Shown: positions 1 through 7,960 of the stretch, piece after piece
Layout of the letters: every line of letters starts with the position of its first letter
Numbering within the stretch: position 1 is the first letter of the stretch
NCBI GenBank assembly: GCA_016179965.1
Contig: JACPCF010000017.1
Location: 1 to 41,307 of the forward strand
DNA from: Candidatus Rokuibacteriota bacterium
GTDB taxonomy: Bacteria; Methylomirabilota; Methylomirabilia; Rokubacteriales; CSP1-6
Length of the DNA stretch: 41,307 nt
Direction of reading: 5' to 3'
Position numbers and translations under genes: made by a program
The notes under the pieces: generated by a model
Seen by the model: only the letters and a program-made list of their open reading frames with translations
Databases searched by the model: none
What the model was told of the DNA's origin: nothing

Positions 1-2
1 TC

Positions 3-101
3 CGCGAGGCCGGCGCGGCCATGCTGAACGGGGCGGGGGAGCTGACCGTGGAGCCCAAGTCCAGCCACGGCGTCCACCTCCACATCTCCCGCTTCGACTG
101 A
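3..101 (+). CDS. C-terminal end of a possible VOC/glyoxalase-family protein (partial)
   Basis: The first bases continue an open frame that ends in TGA at 99-101; the start lies outside the window. The last residues, ending VEPKSSHGVHLHISRFD, resemble the final strand of vicinal-oxygen-chelate proteins (glyoxalase, methylmalonyl-CoA epimerase), which often end in a hydrophilic P-K/R-S-x-x-G-V-x-L pattern. That match is by eye over a short stretch, so the family call is weak; that this is the end of a plus-strand gene is more secure. Confidence 0.4.
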   Translation, partial: REAGAAMLNGAGELTVEPKSSHGVHLHISRFD

Positions 102-131
102 GGCCCGTACCCCGGCTCCAAGCCAGCTGTC

Positions 132-398
132 TCACTTCCAACGCAGAAAGTCCCACAGGTGAATAGGACTGCCTGACTCAGCGGTTTTTGCGGGAGTATA
201 ACCCTTGGTTTCCATACAGGCCTTCCATGTTCCTGGAATAGATCCTGGCAGAGAACATTCAGTGGGCTTTTCTACGCGCCTCTTGCATTCCGCCTTGTCG
301 CGGGCGATGTCCTCTGCTGATTTTCCTGGGGGAGGTACCAGCGTCGCACAGCCCGTGCTGAGGACCACGATGGTGAGCAGGACGCCCCTATTCCTCAT
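132..398 (-). CDS. Small putative outer-membrane or periplasmic lipoprotein
   Basis: Encodes about 88 residues. The start chosen is the internal ATG giving MRNRGVLLTIVV, because it produces a compact signal peptide: two Arg, a hydrophobic run, then the lipobox-like LSTGC, with Cys as the expected lipidated residue. The upstream ATG at 425 would add nine charged residues before the signal. The mature part has three further Cys and ends in a W-K-A-C-M-E-T-K-G-Y segment, a pattern common in short bacterial lipoproteins of unknown function. It is followed upstream on the same strand by two other small genes but with gaps, so there is no strong operon evidence. Function unknown. Confidence 0.6.
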   Translation of the reverse strand: MRNRGVLLTIVVLSTGCATLVPPPGKSAEDIARDKAECKRRVEKPTECSLPGSIPGTWKACMETKGYTPAKTAESGSPIHLWDFLRWK

Positions 399-476
399 GT
401 CATCCTCTTGTCGGTTGTTCTCCAACTTTGGGGCGGCCTAGTGACGACGAACCATTCATTTCCAGAGCCGTTCTGC

Positions 477-659
477 TCATCTCGCTCTCAATCGATAGCG
501 GACGCCGTGATCTTCGCGCTGGCAGACCTTGCACCTACAATGTGTACCACGCTGCGTGGGACCGTGCGTGCGGTCAGTGTAGAAGTCCGTGAGTGGCTTC
601 AACTGCTCGCATTTCGAACACACCTTTCCTTCAATTCCGTCCTTCGTGATGATCGCCAC
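477..659 (-). CDS. Small zinc-ribbon protein
   Basis: Sixty residues with a Cys pattern C-x2-C near residue 14 (KVCSKCEQLKPLTDFY) and C-x-C-x2-C near residue 42 (CRCKVCQRE). The K-P-L-x-x-F-Y motif after the first knuckle is typical of short phage and bacterial zinc-ribbon or HNH-associated proteins. No HNH catalytic histidine arrangement is evident, so a nuclease call is not supported. It probably binds zinc and perhaps nucleic acid; the partner is unknown. It sits alone between the lipoprotein gene and the aspartyl-protease-like gene, both on the same strand. Confidence 0.55.
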   Translation of the reverse strand: MAIITKDGIEGKVCSKCEQLKPLTDFYTDRTHGPTQRGTHCRCKVCQREDHGVRYRLRAR

Positions 660-821
660 AGTTTCCCTCCTCGAATGATGGATCTGACCTTCGTTACGGA
701 TAGGCTGCGGTCGATCGGAATCCTGGTCAGGAAAAAAGGAGAGTCCCGAGTAGAGAAGTCACGTGTTTGGAGGGTAAGGAGGCAAGCAGTAGGCAGGTGG
801 GGTGGTAGAAGGGAAGGTACG

Positions 822-1184
822 CTATGTCAGGGCGACGTAAAGGTCGATGGGGACGAGGCGGCGGTGCACCGGGTCGATCCCAAGCCCCAGCGCTTCCAGT
901 GTAACGGCACCCAGGAGGATGGGTCCGTCGGATGGGCTCATGAGGACTGGCGTCGTGGCCCGCCGCCCTTCGTATTCGATGGAGAGCTCGCATAGGGGCC
1001 ACTCCTCGATCCGCCCGTCGGCGAGCACGACCCGCTGCATCCGAATGATCTCAGATCCCAGCGGCTCAAGAAGCCGGCGGGGGACGACCGTATAGGCGGC
1101 GCCCGTATCCACCAGCGCTTCGATGGTCCGCGGGCCAGCGGGCGCCGCGAGGTGGAAGGTCAGCCTGACTGTGAATTGGCCCAC
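822..1184 (-). CDS. Clan AA (retropepsin-like) aspartyl protease family protein
   Basis: About 120 residues. The active-site signature is EALVDTGAAYTVVP near residues 22-35 (D-T-G followed by Ala), with the hydrophobic flank and the later G-A-V-T-L-E-A-L-G segment (near residue 95) expected for a single-domain bacterial retropepsin-like protein that would act as a dimer. I chose the GTG start at 1184 because a good ribosome site, GGAGG, lies just upstream of it on the minus strand; the ATG at 1232 adds an unlikely Pro/Trp-rich leader. Substrate is unknown; such proteins frequently occur as orphan genes or near toxin-antitoxin pairs. Confidence 0.7.
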   Translation of the reverse strand: MGQFTVRLTFHLAAPAGPRTIEALVDTGAAYTVVPRRLLEPLGSEIIRMQRVVLADGRIEEWPLCELSIEYEGRRATTPVLMSPSDGPILLGAVTLEALGLGIDPVHRRLVPIDLYVALT

Positions 1185-1260
1185 ATGATCCTCCGTGAGC
1201 CGATTCTCCCACGGCCCCCAGGCGGGCCGCAAGTGTCGAAAATTTCAGACGCCTCGCCGG

Positions 1261-1362
1261 CTAGAAGGCGTCGGGGGCGGCGGCGATCTTGTCGAGGTCG
1301 GCGCGGGTGTAGGAGCCCAGGCTCCGGAAGTCCAGGTCGGTGTAGTTCTTGATCCACTTCAT
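1261..1362 (-). CDS. 33-residue ORF translationally coupled to malate synthase
   Basis: The ATG at 1362-1360 overlaps the TGA of the malate synthase gene (ATGA), and the frame runs to TAG at 1263-1261. The peptide begins MKWIKNYTDLDFRSLGSYTR and ends ADLDKIAAAPDAF; it is acidic, with no membrane segment. The overlap is the same coupling style used throughout this genome, which argues for translation, but the length is short and no family is recognised. It may be a genuine small protein or the remnant of a longer downstream gene. Confidence 0.4.
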   Translation of the reverse strand: MKWIKNYTDLDFRSLGSYTRADLDKIAAAPDAF

Positions 1363-2921
1363 CGCGCGGCGCGGCCCTTGTCGTCCTTCACGGTGACCTT
1401 GAGCCGGGCCAGGATGTCCTCGCACTCTTCCTGGAGCAGGCGCTTCACGAGGGCGAAATCGTGGACCGCGTCCGGGCCGGCCGTGGTCTTGGCGCGATGG
1501 CGGATGCGCTGGGCGATCTGGGCGACGGACATCCGGCCTGTGGCCAGGTCTTCCATCAGGGCCGGGTGGATTCCCGGTTTCCCCGCGAGGCTGTCGATTC
1601 CCTTGGCGCCCCTCCCGTTCAGCCAGCCCTCGACGTATTCGATGACCATTCGGGCGTTGCGGCGCGTCCCCTCCAGGGTGATGGGCCCCGCGGGGACCTC
1701 GATCTTGACGGGGTAGTTGTCGGGGTTCGCCATCTCGGGAGTCGGCTTCCAGCCCGATGCCCGCAGGTCCCTGAACGGCTGAGCAGCGGTCTTCATGTGG
1801 AAGATGTGCGCGACCCAGGCCCGGATGAACCCCTGCTGGGCCTCCCAGATCTTGTCGGCGCGGATCGCCTCGCCGGCCACCCGATTCACCTCGGGATCGG
1901 GGTTAGGGAGGGCGGTGGCCATGCCGCCGATGGGGACGGCGCCGCGCTTGAGGCAGATCGCCACGAGGCGGCGGAAGATGTTGGCGAGAAACGGCGTGGT
2001 CTTGATGTCCACGCCGAAGCGGTCCGGCCAGACCGACTTGGGGTCGGCCATCACGAACTCGAAGATGCTCGCCTTCAGGTCCCAGCGGGCGGCGTTGAGC
2101 CCCGCGGCGTACGGGCCCAGGGCGTGGAGCATCTCTTCCATCTGATAGACGGCGGGGAGCGACTCGATCAGGTGGATGCCGCGGATGGTCGCGTTCTTCA
2201 GCCACGGTAGCTCGGCCTGGCTGGCGGCGAAGAGGTCCCGGTACCACGCGGCCTCCGCGGCCGCTTCCAGCTTGGGCAGGTAGAAGTAGATCCCCTGCCC
2301 GCGGTCGGCCTGGTGGCGGCCCGCGTAGAAGAGGGTCAGCGCGGTGCCGAGGATCGCGGCGGGAATCGGCTTGCCGTCCACGGTGACGTCGGGCTCGTCC
2401 AGGTGCAGGCCGCGCTCCCGGTGCATGAAGAACGGCAGCTCGCCCGGAGCGATGCGGTACTCTTTGCCTTTCTCCGAATCGAAGTAGATCAGCTCGCGAC
2501 TGATCGCCGCCACGCGGTTATGGGCGGCTCTCACCGTGTCAATGAGCCGGTGGCCGGCCGAATCCTCGTCGTCGTCGAGGTCGCCCTCGGCCCGCTCGCC
2601 CTCCGGCCCGGGGTTGAGCGCGTTGATGAACATGCTCGTGATCGAGCATGGCCCCGAGATCTCGATCCCCGGCTTCTGGAGCTCGTCGGGCACGGGCGGC
2701 ACCTGCCAGTCGCCGGTGTTGATGGGGCTCAGCGGCGGGTGGGTCGGCTGGATCCCCTGGTGCAGGGCCTTCTTGAGGACTTCGGCGCGCGCGGCCCGCA
2801 GCGCGTGGACGCGCGGCGTGAACTGGTCGTGGAGGCGCACGAGATAGTCGGTGAACGGCGGGGTGAAGAGCTCGGCGGCGCCTTCGACGGGCGCGAATTT
2901 CACTCGGGTGGCTGCGGACAT
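1359..2921 (-). CDS. aceB: Malate synthase (MSA-like, divergent)
   Basis: A 520-residue protein with the layout of malate synthase A, the glyoxylate-shunt enzyme condensing glyoxylate with acetyl-CoA to malate. Recognisable blocks are IRGIHLIESLPAVYQMEEM (near residue 246, equivalent to the family's IETLPAAFEMDE region), GLNAARWD (near 275), GGMATALPNPDPE (near 331) and LMEDLATGRMSVAQ (near 465), which carries the Asp expected to be the catalytic base. The usual DGTWVAHP block is altered here to IRAWVAHIFHM, so the enzyme is divergent and may use a different acyl-CoA or oxoacid. No isocitrate lyase gene is beside it. The gene is divergent from the MFS transporter and coupled to a 33-codon ORF at its end. 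Confidence 0.8.
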   Translation of the reverse strand: MSAATRVKFAPVEGAAELFTPPFTDYLVRLHDQFTPRVHALRAARAEVLKKALHQGIQPTHPPLSPINTGDWQVPPVPDELQKPGIEISGPCSITSMFINALNPGPEGERAEGDLDDDEDSAGHRLIDTVRAAHNRVAAISRELIYFDSEKGKEYRIAPGELPFFMHRERGLHLDEPDVTVDGKPIPAAILGTALTLFYAGRHQADRGQGIYFYLPKLEAAAEAAWYRDLFAASQAELPWLKNATIRGIHLIESLPAVYQMEEMLHALGPYAAGLNAARWDLKASIFEFVMADPKSVWPDRFGVDIKTTPFLANIFRRLVAICLKRGAVPIGGMATALPNPDPEVNRVAGEAIRADKIWEAQQGFIRAWVAHIFHMKTAAQPFRDLRASGWKPTPEMANPDNYPVKIEVPAGPITLEGTRRNARMVIEYVEGWLNGRGAKGIDSLAGKPGIHPALMEDLATGRMSVAQIAQRIRHRAKTTAGPDAVHDFALVKRLLQEECEDILARLKVTVKDDKGRAAR

Positions 2922-2992
2922 GGCCCCTATTTTTCATGGCGGGGGGTCCCTGTCAACGGGAAAATCGCTGCGCCGAGCGTGGTTGTGGCAGA

Positions 2993-4246
2993 ATGTCGCA
3001 CGTGCCCCGCTCCGACACGCTGTGGCTCGCCGGTCTCTGCGCGGCCCGCACGGGCGCTTCGATGATGAGCATGGCCTATCCGGCCATCCTCCCCATCGTC
3101 CAGCGCGAGTGGGGGCTCTCGGCGACCGCGGCGGGCTCCATCTCCTCGGCGTTTCACTTCGGCACCGCGTTCTCGCTGGTGGTGGTTTCGACTCTGGCGG
3201 ACCGGGTGGGCTCCCGGGTCGTCTTCCTCTGGGCGGCCTTCGCCTCGGCCGTCGTCGCTCTGCTCCTGCCGGTCCTGGCCCAGGGATACCTTTCGGCCCT
3301 CATCCTCTTCTCCGCCCTAGCCGTTTCACTGGCCGGGACGTACACCCCGGCGCTCATCCTCCTTGCCGACCGCTTCCCCGCCGAACGGCGGGGGTGGGCG
3401 ATCGGCTGGTTCCTCGCCTCATCTTCCATCGGCTACGCCCTGGCCCTCGGGCTCGCGGGGCTGGTGGTCACGACGGGGGGGTGGAGGATGGCCCTGTTCG
3501 CCGTCGCGCTGGGGCCGGTCATCTGCGCCGCCCTGGCCATTCCCATCCTGCGCGGCACCACCCGGCGGCTTGCGGCGGGCCAGGCCGCGTGGCGGTTCGG
3601 GGGCGACCTGCTCCGCAACCGCGCTGCTCAGCTCATGATCGCCGGCTATACGTTTCACTCCTGGGAGCTCCTGGGGATGTGGGCCTGGACCCCGGCATTT
3701 CTGGCCGCGGTGCTGGCGAGCCACGGCCTGGAGGTGGGCCGCTCCGCCGGCATCGGCGCCAACCTGACCGCCCTCTTTCACGTCACGGGGATCGCCGCCT
3801 CGAGCATGGGCGGCTGGTTGTCCGACCGCTGGGGCCGCACGGCGGTCATCCTCGCGATGATGACCGTGAGCACCCTCTGCTCGTTCACCTTCGGCTGGCT
3901 CCTGACCGCGCCCCTTCCCCTGGTGATCCTGGTGGGCCTCGTCTACGGCTTCTCCGCCATCGGCGACTCGCCGGTTTACTCCACGGGCATCACCGAGGTC
4001 GTGGACCCGGCTCACCTGGGCTCCGTGCTGGCGGTGCGGTCCCTCCTGGGCTTCGGCGCCGGGGCGGTGGCGCCGCTCGCGTTCGGGGCGGTGCTCGACC
4101 TCACGGACGGCCGGGCCGTGCCCACGGGGGGCGTCTGGGGATGGGCCTTCGGTGTCCTCGGGATCGGCGGGTTCCTGGGGATCTGCTCCATGATCTGGCT
4201 TCGTGCGCTTCCCGAGAGCCGCCGGATGGCCGCCGGCAAACGGTAA
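2993..4246 (+). CDS. MFS transporter
   Basis: About 417 residues with twelve predicted hydrophobic segments. It has the MFS loop 2-3 motif form LADRVGSRVV (near residue 65) and the matching GGWLSDRWGRTAV in the second half (near residue 275), so it is a secondary transporter of the inner membrane. The ATG at 2993 is preferred to the one at 2936 because the earlier start adds a Cys/Arg-rich leader before the first helix and would overlap the promoter side of the divergent malate synthase gene. Substrate cannot be told from sequence. The following SDR gene starts 17 bases after its stop. Confidence 0.8.
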   Translation: MSHVPRSDTLWLAGLCAARTGASMMSMAYPAILPIVQREWGLSATAAGSISSAFHFGTAFSLVVVSTLADRVGSRVVFLWAAFASAVVALLLPVLAQGYLSALILFSALAVSLAGTYTPALILLADRFPAERRGWAIGWFLASSSIGYALALGLAGLVVTTGGWRMALFAVALGPVICAALAIPILRGTTRRLAAGQAAWRFGGDLLRNRAAQLMIAGYTFHSWELLGMWAWTPAFLAAVLASHGLEVGRSAGIGANLTALFHVTGIAASSMGGWLSDRWGRTAVILAMMTVSTLCSFTFGWLLTAPLPLVILVGLVYGFSAIGDSPVYSTGITEVVDPAHLGSVLAVRSLLGFGAGAVAPLAFGAVLDLTDGRAVPTGGVWGWAFGVLGIGGFLGICSMIWLRALPESRRMAAGKR

Positions 4247-4262
4247 TGCTAGAGTGCGGGCG

Positions 4263-5063
4263 ATGGCCCAGGGCGTGCTCGACGGGAAGGTGGCGCTGAT
4301 CACGGGAGCGGGCCGAGGAATTGGGCGGGCCGTGGCTCTGGCCTACGCGCGGGAGGGCGCGAGCCTCGCGCTCTGCTCCCGGACGAAGAAAGAGCTTGCG
4401 GCGACGGAGAGGGCGGTCGCTGAGCTGGGCGTGGCCGTGGTGACCCAGCCCGGAGACGTGGGCCGGGTTGAGGACGTGGAGCGCTTCGTCCGCCGCGCGC
4501 TCGACGTCTTCGGCCGGATCGACGTCCTCGTGAACAACGCGGGCGTCGCCCACCGCTCTGCTCCGCTGGTGGAGCTCTCCCCGGAGGAGTGGGACGATGT
4601 GCTCACCACGAACCTTCGAGGCTCGTGGCTCGTGGCGCGCGCGGTGGTGCCCCACATGATCCGGCGGCGGCGTGGGAGCGTGATCAACGTCTCCTCATGG
4701 CTCGGCCGGGACGCGCTCACCGGCTACGGCGCCTACGGCGTCTCCAAGTGGGGCGTCGAAGGGCTCACCCGCTACCTCGCGCTGGAGGTGAAGAGCGCCA
4801 GGGTCCGGGTCAACTCGGTGAGCCCCGGCTATGTGGCGACCAAGATGACCAACTACCGGGGCGGCAGGCCTGAGGACGTGGTGGATCTCCTCGTCTATCT
4901 CGCGTCGGACGCCTCGGCGGGGCTGACGGGGCAGCAGCTGGACGTGGAGACCTGGAAGCGCGACCTAGGGGTCCGGCCCCCTCACCCTGCGACCCGACCG
5001 CCAGGGTCGGGTGCCGCGACCCGCTTCGCGGGTGCCCGCAAAGGACGGGCTTCGCCCTCTTAA
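4263..5063 (+). CDS. Short-chain dehydrogenase/reductase with repeat-encoded tail
   Basis: A classical SDR: cofactor motif TGAGRGIG near residue 14, NNAG near residue 88, and catalytic Ser plus YGVSK (Y-x3-K) near residue 160. It would use NAD(P)(H) on an unknown alcohol or ketone. The normal SDR fold ends around residue 236 (LTGQQLDVETWKRDL). The last ~30 residues, rich in Pro, Gly, Ala and Arg, are encoded by a palindromic intergenic repeat (from about 4975) and have no counterpart in the family. The ATG at 4263 gives the correct N-terminus; the longer upstream frame overlaps the transporter gene. Confidence 0.82.
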   Translation: MAQGVLDGKVALITGAGRGIGRAVALAYAREGASLALCSRTKKELAATERAVAELGVAVVTQPGDVGRVEDVERFVRRALDVFGRIDVLVNNAGVAHRSAPLVELSPEEWDDVLTTNLRGSWLVARAVVPHMIRRRRGSVINVSSWLGRDALTGYGAYGVSKWGVEGLTRYLALEVKSARVRVNSVSPGYVATKMTNYRGGRPEDVVDLLVYLASDASAGLTGQQLDVETWKRDLGVRPPHPATRPPGSGAATRFAGARKGRASPS

Positions 5064-5066
5064 GGG
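4977..5066. repeat. Composite palindromic GC-rich repeat
   Basis: Contains successive hairpins: 4992-4999 with 5005-5012 (ACCCGACC/GGTCGGGT), 5019-5024 with 5028-5033 (ACCCGC/GCGGGT), and a GGGC-TTC-GCCC near 5047-5056. It opens with a CCCCCTCACCCT-type arm also seen in the repeats at 5461, 19322 and 23311, and an inverted counterpart (GAGGTGAGGGG) lies at about 5106-5116. It overlaps the 3' end of the SDR gene. Confidence 0.7.
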
Positions 5067-5137
5067 CTCGCCTTCGCTCGCATTGTGCGTGGAGGGGGCC
5101 GAGAAGAGGTGAGGGGCATCGAGTAGGAGGTTTCACC

Positions 5138-5449
5138 ATGGCCACCGTACTCTTCGTCGTCAAGGCCTCCATCACGCCCGACCAGGAGGAGGCGTTCAAC
5201 CGCTGGTACAACACCGAGCACGCCCCCGAGGCCATGCAGTTCAAGGGGGTCCTGAGCGGCCGCCGCTACAAGGCCATCATGGGCGAGGACCGCTACCAGT
5301 TCATGGCCGTGTACGAGTTCGAGAGCGAGGAGACGTTCCAGCGGTTCCTGAACTCCGATTACCTCGCCACCCTCAAGAAGAAGTACGACGCGGCGTTCGG
5401 CCGGGTGTCCGAGCGCGCCCGGTCCGCCTACGTCCAAGTCTGGCCCTGA
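5138..5449 (+). CDS. EthD-like dimeric alpha/beta-barrel protein
   Basis: A 103-residue protein with a strong ribosome site (AGGAGG at 5125-5130). The sequence pattern, an N-terminal strand VLFVVKASI, then QEEAFNRWYNTEHAPE, then a strand with YKAIMG and FMAVYEFES, is typical of EthD/stress-responsive dimeric ferredoxin-like barrel proteins, where the W-Y-N-T-E-H-A-P-E block is characteristic. Members bind or process small hydrophobic or aromatic compounds; the specific activity here is unknown. It lies between two palindromic repeats and so is probably its own small unit. Confidence 0.72.
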   Translation: MATVLFVVKASITPDQEEAFNRWYNTEHAPEAMQFKGVLSGRRYKAIMGEDRYQFMAVYEFESEETFQRFLNSDYLATLKKKYDAAFGRVSERARSAYVQVWP

Positions 5450-5460
5450 TGGTGCGCTTT

Positions 5461-5507
5461 TCACCGCTTCTCCTCTCCCCCTTGGGGGAGAGGTAGGGTG
5501 AGGGGGA
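5461..5507. repeat. Palindromic REP-like repeat (possible terminator for the EthD-like gene)
   Basis: A perfect 10-bp stem, CCTCTCCCCC at 5472-5481 with GGGGGAGAGG at 5484-5493 and a TT loop, flanked by TCACC and GGGTGAGGGGG outer arms. It belongs to the same family as the repeats at 19322-19363 and 23311-23426. No T tract follows, so any terminator role is uncertain. Confidence 0.75.
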
Positions 5508-5575
5508 TGAGGCGCTTTCGCGGGACCGGGCGGGGGCGGAAGACGCGGCGGGCCATCGCGCGGGGCGGTGCCGGT

Positions 5576-5896
5576 ATGGCCGAGCAGTTGAACGACGCCC
5601 TGGGCGGCTGGCCCGGGGTGAAGATCACGCCCATGTTCGGCCGGTGGGGGTATCTCGTCGGCGCGACGCTCTTCGCGTGCTTCCCGCTGCGCGCGAAGGA
5701 CCACGACCTCTGGATCCGGCTGAGCCGCGAGGATCAGGCCCGCGCCCTCAGGACTCCCGGCATCACGCCCCACCGGCGCTTCGCCGCCCGCGGGTGGGTC
5801 GAGTGCCAGGTCGAGTCGCGCGCGGCGCTCCCCCGGGCGCTCCGCTGGCTCCGCCGGAGCTACGAGGAGGTCAGGACGAGGCTGGAGCCGGACTGA
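5576..5896 (+). CDS. TfoX/Sxy N-terminal domain-like protein
   Basis: About 106 residues. The block TPMFGRWGYLVGATLFACF followed by DLWIRLSREDQARAL fits the TfoX/Sxy N-terminal domain or the related YjhX/MmcQ-like small alpha/beta proteins, where F-G and the glycine-rich strand are conserved. I start at the ATG at 5576 because the earlier GTG (5498) and ATG (5507) lie inside a palindromic repeat and give an Arg/Gly-rich leader. Its last 26 bases overlap the convergent transporter gene. Sxy proteins act with CRP in competence regulation, but orphan domains like this one have no proven role. Confidence 0.6.
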   Translation: MAEQLNDALGGWPGVKITPMFGRWGYLVGATLFACFPLRAKDHDLWIRLSREDQARALRTPGITPHRRFAARGWVECQVESRAALPRALRWLRRSYEEVRTRLEPD

Positions 5897-7136
5897 CCAG
5901 CCCTGCCGGCTCGGTGCGCGGCTCCAGCTCGTCCACCTTCACCAGCGGGAGCAGGAGCCAGGCGACGGCGGTGAAGGCCGCGCTGATCAGCACGAGCCAG
6001 TTGTATCCGACGGTCGTGTAGAGCCATCCGCCCACAATCGCCGAGCCCTTCATCCCGAGGTTGAAGATGGACATCAGGAGGGCGAAGAACGTGCCCTCCG
6101 CTTCCTTGGGGCAGGCGCGGGCCGCCAGATCCAGAAACGCCAGCAGGGCGATGAGGTTGACGCTTCCGAAGATGACATAGATGGCGACAGCCGACGCCTG
6201 GCCCACGAGTCCGAGGTAGGCCAGCGTGCCGGCCACGCCGAAGCCGATGGACCAGCTGATGATCCGGCGGAGCGGGAAGGACTTGGAGTAGACGAAGTAG
6301 AGCGCGGCCCCGACGATGCCGGAGGCGGCGCTGATGGAGTCCAGCGTGCCGATGAAGACCCTGGAGAACTTTAGCTGGTCGGTCATGTAATAGACGAGGG
6401 ACGGGCCGAAGGATGGGCTGAAGTTGAAGAAGAAGATGAAGCCGGCGACCACCCAGAGCCGTTTCGAGCCGATCCCGCCCCGGACCGATCGCCAGGTGCG
6501 CCGGAAGACTTCGAGGTCGGAGCCGCGGGGGGTCTCCCGCACCGCCCAGAAAACCATGAGGAAGGTCACCGCCGGGAAAATGGCGGTCAGCCTGAACGCG
6601 ATGTTGAGCGGCACGTGCTCGGCCAGGTATCCCCCGGCCACGCCGACGATGACGAGCGCCACCGAGATCGCGCCCCACTGAACGGCCTGGAGGGAGCCGG
6701 TGATCCCGAGCGGTTGCCCGTTCTCCACCATCAGGGCGTCGGCCAGGACGTCGGCGAAGGCGAAGCCCAGCGCCATGAGCGTGAACAGCGCCAGCGTCAG
6801 CTGGTAGGTGCCCATGGCCGAGCCACCGAGCGAGAGACCGGCGAGCACCGCGACCAGCGTCGCCAGGATGAAGTAACTCTTCCGGCGGTATCCCGAGATC
6901 GGCAGGAAGTCCGAGATCAGACCGTAGAGCGGCTTGATGTACCAGGGGATCGTGGCGATGGTGTAGAAGGTGGCGACGTCGGCGGGCGAGAAGCGGAACT
7001 TGTCTTTCAGGAGGAACGTGAGCGAGAGGTCCGGGAGCCCCCACATCCCCTGGGCGAAGTACACCCACGCGAAGAGCAGCGCCAGCCGGCGCGTCTCGGG
7101 CTTCTCCCTGAAGATCTTCAGCGCCGCGAGCCTCAT
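5871..7136 (-). CDS. BT1-type folate/biopterin transporter (MFS superfamily)
   Basis: 421 residues with about twelve hydrophobic segments. The motifs PWYIKPLYGLISDFLPI and GYRRKSYFIL (near residues 62-85) and ADVLADALMVENG (near 128) are diagnostic of the BT1/FBT family, known from trypanosomatids, plants and cyanobacteria for folate and pteridine transport. It would act in the inner membrane. Bacterial members are mostly uncharacterised, so the substrate is inferred from the family only. The gene is divergent from the crotonase gene and overlaps the TfoX-like gene tail to tail. Confidence 0.75.
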   Translation of the reverse strand: MRLAALKIFREKPETRRLALLFAWVYFAQGMWGLPDLSLTFLLKDKFRFSPADVATFYTIATIPWYIKPLYGLISDFLPISGYRRKSYFILATLVAVLAGLSLGGSAMGTYQLTLALFTLMALGFAFADVLADALMVENGQPLGITGSLQAVQWGAISVALVIVGVAGGYLAEHVPLNIAFRLTAIFPAVTFLMVFWAVRETPRGSDLEVFRRTWRSVRGGIGSKRLWVVAGFIFFFNFSPSFGPSLVYYMTDQLKFSRVFIGTLDSISAASGIVGAALYFVYSKSFPLRRIISWSIGFGVAGTLAYLGLVGQASAVAIYVIFGSVNLIALLAFLDLAARACPKEAEGTFFALLMSIFNLGMKGSAIVGGWLYTTVGYNWLVLISAAFTAVAWLLLPLVKVDELEPRTEPAGLVSPAPASS

Positions 7137-7192
7137 CGCACCTCCGAAAAGAGGCTGGGCAAACCGATAGTTGGCATTTACTATACCCCCAA

Positions 7193-7960
7193 ATGGGACT
7201 GTACCGGATCGAATGGCGAGACGGGATCGCCGAGATCAGCCTGGCCTGCGGCAAGGCCAACGCCCTGAACCCCCAGAGCCTGGCTGCCCTCTCCCAGGCC
7301 TTCGACCAGGCCGGGGAGACGGGTACCCGCGGAGCGGGTGCGCGCGGGGTGATCCTCACCGGCTACGACCGGTTCTTCTCCGCCGGCTTTGATCTGGTGA
7401 GCCTGTACGATCTCAATCGGTCGAAGATGAGCGCGTTTGTCCGCGAGTTCGACCGGGTGATGCTCCAGGTTTTTGCGTTTCCACGCCCCACCGTGGCAGC
7501 GATCAACGGCCACGCGGTGGCCGGCGGCTGCATCCTGGCGCTGGCCTGCGACGCCCGCCTCATGCCCGACCATCGGGGGCAGATCGGCGTGAACGAGATC
7601 CGGCTCGGCGTGCCGTTCCCCGCCTCGGCCCTCGAGATCGCGCGGCACACGCTCCCGATGGAGTACGTGGACTCGATCCTCTACGGCGGTCAGCTCTACA
7701 CCCCGACGGAGGCGATGTCCCGCGGGCTCGTGGACGGCCTGACATCGGGCGACGTGCTCGAGGAGGCGCGCGCGGTCTGCCGGCGCCTGGCCGAACAGCC
7801 GTCCGGCGCCTTCCGAACGATCAAGGCCGCGCTCAAGGGCCCCGCCGTCCGGCGCGCGTTGGACGGGCGCGAAAAGCTGCGCAAGGCGTTCGTGGAGGCC
7901 TGGTTCTCCCCCGACGCGCGTCGCCTGATCGGCGAGGCCCGCGCGCGATTGATGAAGTGA
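7193..7960 (+). CDS. Enoyl-CoA hydratase/isomerase family (crotonase)
   Basis: 255 residues with a crotonase fold: first oxyanion-hole segment RFFSAGFDL near residue 60 and second INGHAVAGGCILALACD near residue 103. The exact reaction (hydratase, isomerase or other) cannot be fixed; the Glu residues used by true hydratases are not both evident, and the GVPFPASALEI segment near residue 141 is where catalytic residues vary. Its stop codon overlaps the start of the molybdopterin oxidoreductase gene, suggesting one transcript and possibly one catabolic pathway acting on CoA thioesters. Confidence 0.82.
   Translation: MGLYRIEWRDGIAEISLACGKANALNPQSLAALSQAFDQAGETGTRGAGARGVILTGYDRFFSAGFDLVSLYDLNRSKMSAFVREFDRVMLQVFAFPRPTVAAINGHAVAGGCILALACDARLMPDHRGQIGVNEIRLGVPFPASALEIARHTLPMEYVDSILYGGQLYTPTEAMSRGLVDGLTSGDVLEEARAVCRRLAEQPSGAFRTIKAALKGPAVRRALDGREKLRKAFVEAWFSPDARRLIGEARARLMK

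Noticed and set aside
5860-7359. A 499-codon minus-strand frame overlapping the BT1-type transporter
   Set aside because: It is a different frame of the same strand with Arg/His/Gly/Pro bias and no hydrophobic helices, whereas the transporter frame has clear family motifs.
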